A stretch of DNA of 64,000 nucleotides, from contig OX442434.1 in NCBI GenBank assembly GCA_949361645.1, positions 2,905,672 to 2,969,671 on the forward strand. The letters are read 5' to 3'. The number at the start of each line of letters is the position of its first letter. Position 1 is the stretch's first letter. This stretch comes from Spongilla lacustris (Eukaryota > Porifera > Demospongiae > Spongillida > Spongillidae). A program made the translations under genes and the position numbers. A model generated the notes under the pieces. That model was not told the origin of the DNA and made no database searches. It was given only the letters and a program-made list of their open reading frames with translations. Shown here in pieces: positions 56,612-64,000 of this stretch.

Positions 56612-59600
56612 TCAAGAACACGTAGTTCCACTGTAGCCTGCATTACAAATGCAGCTTCCATTATTAGTGCAAACCTTAAGAAAAGAAGCATATATATTAC
56701 AAGCATGAAGCAGCTATACACTAACCCCCTTTCCAGAACACTCCAGTCCATTTTTACCACTGGGGCATGAAGTGGTTTGAATGTCTGTGCACTGTCCAGC
56801 AATGCATACCTATCAATGATGTAATAATGAATGAACTTTGCAGTATATTGTTCAATGAATACATCATACCACTGGTATCATAATTGTACCTTGTTGTTCC
56901 CACATATTGTCCCACTGTTCACAATCCATACATTACTATTGATGCCACTATATAATGTGTACACAAATGATCTGCATTGCCCAGAAGTGTGGGGAATCTG
57001 GGATCATATTACATTCCTTCAGGATGCAAGGCTTACTTGCATTGATGCGTACTACCCATATAAGTGATGCCCAACAGATTATTTACTGCTGGGAAAGCTG
57101 AACCAGTATTTGAACATTGCAGAGAACCACATAAAACATTGCTGAGGTGGAAATACATGTAAATAATAATGTTTATCGTAAAAAAAAAATTAAATTGCCT
57201 TCCACTACAGCGGGTGTACACGCCAGCACGAGACTGCCCACAGTTGCCAAGCACAGATCCGTATGTGTTATATTGCTTATAGCATGTACTGTCACCATCT
57301 CCACCACCTGCATGGGCAAAGTGGGACCACAGAGTGTATGCATCTGTAGTGCAATATTTGGCACCACTCCACTTTGGAATTGCATTTGACATACAAACGA
57401 CCCCTATTTAGAACTATAAGACACAGAAACTTTTCTTCTCATTTGCAACTTACTTGAGCCATACAGTGCCTTGCACTGGCTATCCCTAGTGGGACATGAT
57501 CCATTGTAGCAATATGCTTTTCCCTTTGCGCACAAGGCACCATCTCTGACAAACAGATTCTGGGGACAGTTAGGTGAGCTGCCTGTGCAATATTCAGCCA
57601 CATCACACTCTCCTGTGGAGGCCCTGCAGGAGACACTTGCACGGGCAAAGTAGCATCCAATGCAGCAGGCTCCACTGCTGCATTGTACTCCTTTGAAAAG
57701 TTGGCACGTGGAGGGATCACAACATGGGTCCTTGCATACCTGCATTGTTAAGTGACAAAAATGTACGATGCATATGCAATGCTGAATACAAATGAAGAAC
57801 ATACCTTTGTTGGCCCACAATCACACACTTCATTGTCTTCACGAATTCCATTCCCACAGGTTGGAAGCATGTTATTTACAGCTGCATTTGGTGGTGATGT
57901 GGGAGATGTGGATGGTTGAACCTCTGTTAGCATTGTCGTCGATGTCGTTATTGTGTTCTGTGATATATTTGGCAGTAATGATGGTGTTTCTGGATCTGTT
58001 GTTGGTTTGAGCACACCTGCTATAGCTATTGTGATTGGTGTAGGATCCACTTGCACTTCAGTTGGCCTTGAAGTAGCTGTAGGTTCAAATGTCAATGGTG
58101 GAACAGAAGATGCAGACAGGGGAGTGTTTTGTGATGTTGAGTTGGTTGCTGATGTTACTGGCCTCATGACTTGCTCATTTTGCTTGTAAAGGCAAGAGTT
58201 AAATGTATTGAGACCTACTATCAGGGATTTGATACTGCAGCTGCTCCATTGATTTGGGGGTTGGCTTCCCATCTCTGCAATCATTATGCATCCATTTGTG
58301 TCATTACACTGACAGTTGCCTGAAGGTAAAAAGCATTTTGGGATAAAATGTGATTAGATGAGTGATGTGCACATTACCTGTGTCATGTACCATACCGAGA
58401 ATGTGACCCAGCTCGTGAGAAGCTGTACTTGAAATTGAAATTGCTGATGAATAGTCATGAATTATTCCCACTGCCAGATTGGAAGTGCACATGGTACCAA
58501 CATATGCAATGCCTATAGTTTGGCTATCCATTGCTATTCCACTGTGTGCCAGAAATGAGGATGTATATGTGCAGTAAAAGTGAATGAAAGAAAGAATATA
58601 TGATGTAAGCATGCATCTTGATACCATAAATATTGATGCAAGCAATTGCTATGAGTAAATTGTTTTGTTTTGTTTTGTTTCGCTAGATGATGCATGTATA
58701 ATTCCCAGAATTGTACTGACATAAAACAGTCACACACCAGCCTGTCCACATGGAAGACTGTAATATTGATTTGGCCAAGATATCTAATCACGTCAAAACT
58801 GAATTGTATTTTAACAGCAGGTTCAGGGCAGGGTGTTTCAGATCAGTTTGATGTGGACATTTTTATAGTGAATTGATTGTGAATATAATCAGACCCCCCT
58901 CCCCCCATTTGAATATTGCCCTTCCATAACATAACTCTATATGATATTGGTGCAGTATAGTTAATTTGTTCAAAATGATGTGCATTAAAAACATAGGCAT
59001 ACTGTGATCTGCATTCCATTTTAAAATTCAGCTCTGCCATGTGAGTGTGATGATAGTAACTCAATTAAAATATTCAAAAACGCATTTACCCATTTAAGGG
59101 CATTTTATTAGTGTTGGATTTTTTTTTTCTATGTACAATTATGTTATTAACCAGATGTAATGTAATTGATACATTTTTCCATTTTGTTGCTAAAAGATTA
59201 AGTTTCAACTCAACACACAAAGTAGATTTCTTACGTGAATAAGAGGGCTGCATTGTAATGCAAAGCAGTGCTGGGTTTGTAGCCAGAAAAATTGTCCAAC
59301 AGTGTTGCTGGATCTGTAGCAACTGTGATTTGATTCCCATTTGTCCACGTGATGACTTGTGATAGAACCACATGAATGCCAAGGTTTGTGAAGTGCTACA
59401 GGGATTCAATCACCATGCACTTAATAGTGTATACATCCCATGCTTGCTTACACTGTCGATTCCATTAACTATTTCTGTTGCCCTCATCACTGTTGCCTGC
59501 ACATCTCCACTATGATTTTGCAGCTGAATTGAACATAAGCTAATATTACTAGTTACAATATGATATGAATTTTATAATTTGTTACCTGTGCCCAATCATT

Positions 59601-61140
59601 GACAACAAGTAATTCAACCACATAGTTACCATTGGAAATTTGACGTCTTGCCTAAGTGACAGACCACTATTGATGCATGCTATAAGTCACACATCTCATA
59701 CCCTGCCTGTTTTCTTGGTATTGGGGAAGTCACTGATAGATGTATGATTGTGTGGAGTTCCTGATGATATAATAGAATAACATTTTATGAAGTGTATGCA
59801 ACTGATGTTAAAATAGAATATATCTAATTGCTGCATTAATTGTCTCTGCCTAATCTGTAGTGGATTACATATGCATAAATACAAGATACAGTTCCAAAAT
59901 ATCAAAGAGTTTAAATGACAGTGTCTTGCAATAAGTGGAATGGTCTAACATGGAATTGTAAGTGTGCATGAGAGCTGAACATTAGCAGCAAAGCATGCAG
60001 TGTTTTGGCTATAATTATAATGAGCAATGTGAGTACAGCACTTAAGGATTCAACCTGGATATGCTCTACTGTTTGCACCCTATTCAGTTCTTAGGGCTGC
60101 TAATGTATAACATAATAATGCCATATAAATCTTCTGATCATATTGTAATTACAATAGGCATGCTTACCACACTTGGCTGGTGTAGCTTTTTTAGCTCTGA
60201 TGTAGAATGCATGTGGTTGATTGAGCTGTGTGCAAAATGGGTAATTTAATTCTTGTCCATTTTTCATCATTGTTTGCATACTGTGTTATTATGCTCACTC
60301 AGTGGTTCAATGTGTATCTGTTTCTTGCCAGAATGGTCTCCAAATGACCCCCTGTGTGAAAAAATGTGCAATTAGCAAATGGCATATGAACTTGGCTTTC
60401 ATCTACCTCAGACCATGGCATGTACTCATCACAGCAACCCATGAAGGGAAATTTTCTGCTATCCCTTGATAGAAGCAATTTGAATGGTTCTGTGCATGCG
60501 ATTTAGCATGTTATTGCTGATTTATTGCAATTGAATACCTTGTGGGCAACTTCGACATTATTTGGCTTGTAATGTTTTGAAACAAATCTTGGAGATATCA
60601 GATTCCTATCGGTAAGGAGCGTGCACCAATGCAAACACAATGTTAAATAATGAGTTATTATTTAACTTTGTATGGACTGCATTTCCAATATGTACACAAA
60701 TATGGCCATATAAGTTTTCTCATGACCACCATAGAAGTGCCCCCGCAATCCACATCAGCACTATATCCTCTGACAGTATTTTTTCATTATGAGGAAACGC
60801 ATGATAATAGTTGCACTCAAAATACACCTGTCCAGATGTGTTTGAGAGTCAGAATTATCTGTCATGTTGCAATGATGTTTTTAACTTATCAAAAATCTAA
60901 TTACAAATTATCACTAATAAACAGATGCATTAATAATTTAAACTCATTTACCTGTTTATTTTGAGCTTAAGTGTAAAATTGTAGTTTCCAGCGACTATAG
61001 AAATCCACATAGCATCAGGGTAAGTCTGGAATTGAGTGAATAGAATATCATAGTGGCCTAAGAAATTTTCAGACACGTTACCTTATCATTGCTCTGATAG
61101 ATGATGATTGGTGTGAAGGTGTCATACTCAGTAATATTTT
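56612..61140 (-). CDS. ADAM metalloprotease-disintegrin, EGF-terminated
   Basis: Eighteen phase-consistent minus-strand exons: 61140-61082, 61025-60952, 60605-60539, 60489-60407, 60351-60282, 60225-60168, 59760-59702, 59651-59586, 59523-59452, 59395-59235, 58541-58378, 58319-57805, 57739-57454, 57343-57199, 57141-57037, 56947-56890, 56809-56726 and 56674-56612 (about 728 residues; the signal-peptide exon upstream was not found). Prodomain: FYQGIAENFPSWVAVMSTCH and cysteine-switch-like AKCG. Furin-type site: GRARR. Metalloprotease: YVVELLVVND, then the zinc site HELGHILGMVHD with all ligands and the catalytic Glu. After CxC...CIM and CLYKQ comes an unusual Thr/Ser/Pro-rich spacer of about 100 residues, then disintegrin (CGNGIREDNEVCDCG, CCDPSTCQL, DVAEYCTGSSPNCP), Cys-rich (NTYGSVLGNCG, VLCGSLQC, GTICGNNKVC) and one EGF-like module ending CNAGYSGTTCS-stop. 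No transmembrane segment follows, so it is predicted secreted. Exon 14 appears to use a GC donor. Confidence 0.9.
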
Positions 61141-62039
61141 CTGAAATTTTTTAACAAAAACCAGCAGTTTTCATGCAGCAAATATTCAAGAACATGCACA
61201 CATGTATATATTTTTTCATGTTATATATCCTACATCAATCGGTCGATCGCGCAATCGTCGATCGATCGCGCAACCATCGATCGATTGCGCACTACTGCGC
61301 ATGCGCGATCGATGGATGGAATATGTTCAGATGCGTAGGCGTGAAACACTTCATTCCGTTAGGCATATTAATCATTCCAAAATCGCTTCGTTTTGAGATG
61401 GATCCGCTTTTCAATTGCATGTGAGGCGCGCATGACGGCTGTATGCTACTATCACCAAAGCAGCCTGAATTACAACTGTATTATTAGTCAAAAAAAGTTT
61501 AATGCCATCATCCGTCCCCATGCACAAGACAAGCTTTTTCCCATTTCAAAAATTGGTTTAAAAAAATATTGCTGATCTACCTGGGCAAATGAAGGTAACA
61601 ACAAGGTTTTTACATACACTTATCCTTCATTTAAAACCTGTCATTATAGGAGGATGGTGTGAAATCAGTTATTTCGTATTGTGCATGCAAATGAGCTTCA
61701 GGCTGTCTATGCAGTTGAAGCATAGTGGCTACAAGAAAGCATTAGACTATGTATATACCGGTGTCAGTGGATGTGTCAGCACGACAAATCAATTGCCTGG
61801 CACATTGTCACAGTACCAAATATAGAAACTGGGCCTATCTACTTGTGTTTTCCAGATTAGGCGATGTATTTGTATATTACTCTTTTATGTCTGCCTACAG
61901 TATATTCTCCTAATTTTGTATATGTGTGCACACATCAAATCACAGACCCTTTGACGCGGCCAGAATGAAGACATTTGTCATGGAAGGATGACCATAATAG
62001 AATATTTGTATTAAAGAGGTAGCACCATTACAAGACATA
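61141..62039. other. ADAM 5' region, first exon not located
   Basis: The first identified ADAM exon begins in phase 1, so at least one coding exon (signal peptide) should lie here or further right on the minus strand. I found none with confidence. 61240-61315 is a GATCGCGC/ATCGATCG-rich palindromic patch. Confidence 0.45.
61274..61315. repeat. GATCGATCG/GCGCA hairpin
   Basis: ccatcgatcgattgcgca and tgcgcatgcgcgatcgatgg form opposed arms around ctac. Adjacent 61241-61273 repeats gatcgcgcaa. This GC-rich palindromic patch resembles the TTGCGCAA-rich patch at 200-400 in word use. Confidence 0.65.
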
Positions 62040-62335
62040 AGGATGGAATATGTTTGCAGCTAGGAAGGATGGCAAGAGTCATTTTTCTGACAAGCTAAGA
62101 AACAAGGTCTGCGTAACACATACTCAGGCATTTCTAGGATGAATAACCTGACTTGGCCAGATGTCTGGTGGCCTGGGATAGATGCAGACATAGAGAAAGA
62201 AGTGTTGAACTATTCCATATGTCAAAGAATGCTACAGAACCATTATAATGCAACTTTTCCTATAATTCTGATTGATGCTACTCAAAGTGAATGCAAGTAT
62301 TATCAAAGTCAACACTTGAAAAGCTGAGACAGTCA
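62040..62335 (+). pseudogene. Ty3/gypsy-type integrase zinc-finger scrap
   Basis: The frame 62139-62327 includes DVWWPGIDADIEKEVLNYSI and CQRMLQ, the conserved WWPGxDxDIE...CxxCQ segment of gypsy-class integrases; the first Cys of CxxCQ is lost (S-I-C-Q). Upstream sequence is frame-broken, and the catalytic core is not seen downstream. It is a short relic, distinct from the Ginger1-type integrase at 32.3-33.3 kb. Confidence 0.7.
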
Positions 62336-62458
62336 TTTTTTGTTTTGAGTTCACCTAAAATACTAGTTATTGGCAATAGATTCACAAGCACAAGGTTTGA
62401 ATAAGAATTGCTCTACAATCAGGTAAAGCTGAAAAGCTCATTTCAAGGCCAATGAATT

Positions 62459-62460
<2 letters not shown>

Positions 62461-62492
<32 letters not shown>
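62461..62492. repeat. Poly-G tract (32 bases)
   Basis: The longest homopolymer in the window. It lies downstream of the integrase scrap and gives spurious poly-Pro/poly-Gly frames. Confidence 0.85.
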
Positions 62493-62494
<2 letters not shown>

Positions 62495-64000
62495 AAAGAT
62501 AGTTGTAAAGGATAGGAATGGGATGAATGAGTGATGAAGTGAATGGTCCGTTGCCATAGGCAGTCATGCTGAAAGTTGGTTGTACTTTGTGTTTACATTG
62601 TAAACCACATACAGACAGCTGATCCTGAACATCCCACCAGCTGGTAACTGGTCTCCTTCCCTTGTCTGATGTGGACAGACCTCTAATTTAAACACAGTTT
62701 GGATATATTAATGGAGATTTACAATTGTAGGGAATGTATTAATGAATCTGGTACTGAAGCGTTTCGACAAGCAAAGGGAAAGGAACAACCACATCAAGGG
62801 GTTGTTATATAATCACACAACTGCATGTGGTTTTCCGCCCACTTAAAAATGAAACGGTATTATGGTCGACATGGCCATTGAAGCGTACAAGGCCCAAAAG
62901 GCATTCTCAAGCGACTTCATATCATTATCTATGGTATCACGCACTTAAACACCAGCCACCAGTGAAGTAATAATAGACCCCGGGCAGGTAGGAGCAAAAT
63001 TTAAAAATATTTGCACTTTTGTAAATGTTAGTAAAACATTGTAAACTAATGTTGATTTGCGCGCATGATCTTAAGAATCATTTGAAACATTTTGATTAAA
63101 AACTGTAATATGTCAGTTCCACATTCGACCCTTTGCCCTATTCATGTTGTGCACGTGTTAGTTCTTGCTTGCATGCCGTCTCCACATCTAGTGCATCTGT
63201 GCATGGTATTTGGACTCACATTATGACAAACGAATGAATAGCTTGGTGTGGTGTTTTACCAATCCAAATGAATCGTGCCCAGGGATTAGTGGTCCTAAAA
63301 CCAAATGGACTTACTTAACAAAGTTACAGTATTGTGTGTCCACACTGAGTGGAAAACACTTTGGTACAGTGTGTAAGCCTTGGGTCAAGGGTGTGGGTAT
63401 TCAACAATTTGGGCAACCTTTCCAACAAAAATGAAGGTCTGGACTGTGGTCCTTGTAATTGCCTACCATGTCTAAACCATTTTTGTTCAATTTATAATCA
63501 TAGGGGGTGAAGTAGAATGAAGTTGCTCAGTTATATTGGATTTGCACATGCAGGCATCTGATTCCCATGCATGAGATACAGTACAATGTAAATAGTGCAT
63601 GCAGCAGAGACATGGTCTAGCATATTCACCAATTTCCTCAATTTGATTTCTGCCAGTACACAGCTTAAGTACATTGAGGTGATTAGGGGAGTAAACTGTT
63701 CACAACTCTCCTTAGAGGAGAGAGTCAATAATGCCTAGGCTAGGCTACCCAAGAGTCATATATGCTTTGGCCCAATGTCAACAATTATGGGAAGTATTGG
63801 CACCTGAGGCACCAGTATCGCTGAACATTGTATTTCAAACACATTTTGTGTGTGTGTTGACAAGTCTATATTCGATAGATCCATTTTTGCTATTCAAAAC
63901 ACTGTTCACTAAGAGTGCTATAATGTTCGGTGCGTTAGTATTTTTCCATTATCGCATCAGACAGTAATAAAATTTAATTATGGTATAATAGCATACAGGA
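62493..64000. other. No gene recognised
   Basis: AT-rich sequence. Frames 63210-63434, 63531-63728 and 63731-63967 show no recognisable domain or splice structure. 62580-62830 has protein-like short frames that I could not assign. Confidence 0.35.

Noticed and set aside
56539..56802. Hydrophobic minus-strand frame as an ADAM transmembrane exon
   Set aside because: The same bases encode the EGF-like module in the frame that joins the upstream exons. The hydrophobic frame is out of phase and crosses the intron.
62139..62327. Intact gypsy retrotransposon gene
   Set aside because: Only the zinc-finger segment is recognisable; the catalytic integrase core, RT, RNase H and LTRs are not seen nearby.
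62382..62567. Poly-proline minus-strand protein
   Set aside because: Produced by the 32-base G run; no other coding evidence.

Overview
This is eukaryotic, animal-like DNA, most likely from a sponge or another marine invertebrate. The evidence is spliced genes with GT-AG introns of about 60-450 bp, an AT-rich background, many transposon relics, and animal gene families (ADAM protease, GPR157-like receptor, SLC15/POT-like carriers). The sponge assignment is inference. No prokaryotic operons, rRNA, CRISPR array or confident tRNA were seen. Gene models were built by hand from reading frames, splice-site consensus and phase matching.

Layout. 0-5.5 kb: a Ulp1-type protease relic, then POT-like transporter copy A on the minus strand, with a 1,010-bp DNA transposon inserted at its start codon. 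5.5-16 kb: repeats, a MULE-like transposase relic with a well-preserved intron chain (7.55-9.98 kb), a 30-bp minisatellite, a hAT-like non-autonomous element with a perfect 8-bp target duplication, and an 812-bp element with 34-bp terminal repeats inside a tandem repeat. 16.1-16.9 kb: the last exons of an ankyrin-repeat gene. 19.6-21.7 kb: transporter copy B (minus). 24.5-27.5 kb: copy C (plus). 28.5-29.25 kb: broken copy D, with a 5'-truncated retroelement in its 3' flank. 30.8-33.4 kb: a decayed Ginger1-type DNA transposon (Gypsy-like integrase with GPY motif, then Ulp1 protease and a PHD-like tail). 34-40 kb: a three-exon GPR157-like GPCR. 40.7-50 kb: a cluster of at least eight fragments of one non-LTR retrotransposon family with a zinc knuckle and restriction-like endonuclease; one keeps the reverse-transcriptase YMDD motif. 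51.8-54.0 kb: transporter copy E. 55.7 kb: a duplicated last exon of the GPCR. 56.6-61.1 kb: an 18-exon ADAM metalloprotease gene (minus). 62-64 kb: a Ty3/gypsy integrase scrap and unassigned DNA.

The functional genes are four full-length transporter paralogues (A, B, C, E; E has a frameshift at a G-run), the GPCR, the ADAM and the end of the ankyrin gene. The transporters are a local family expansion made by segmental duplication. They keep POT landmarks but lack the E-x-x-E-R proton-coupling motif in TM1. The ADAM model has prodomain, furin-like site, intact zinc site, disintegrin, Cys-rich and EGF-like modules, a long Thr/Ser/Pro-rich spacer between protease and disintegrin, and a stop right after the EGF module, so it looks secreted.
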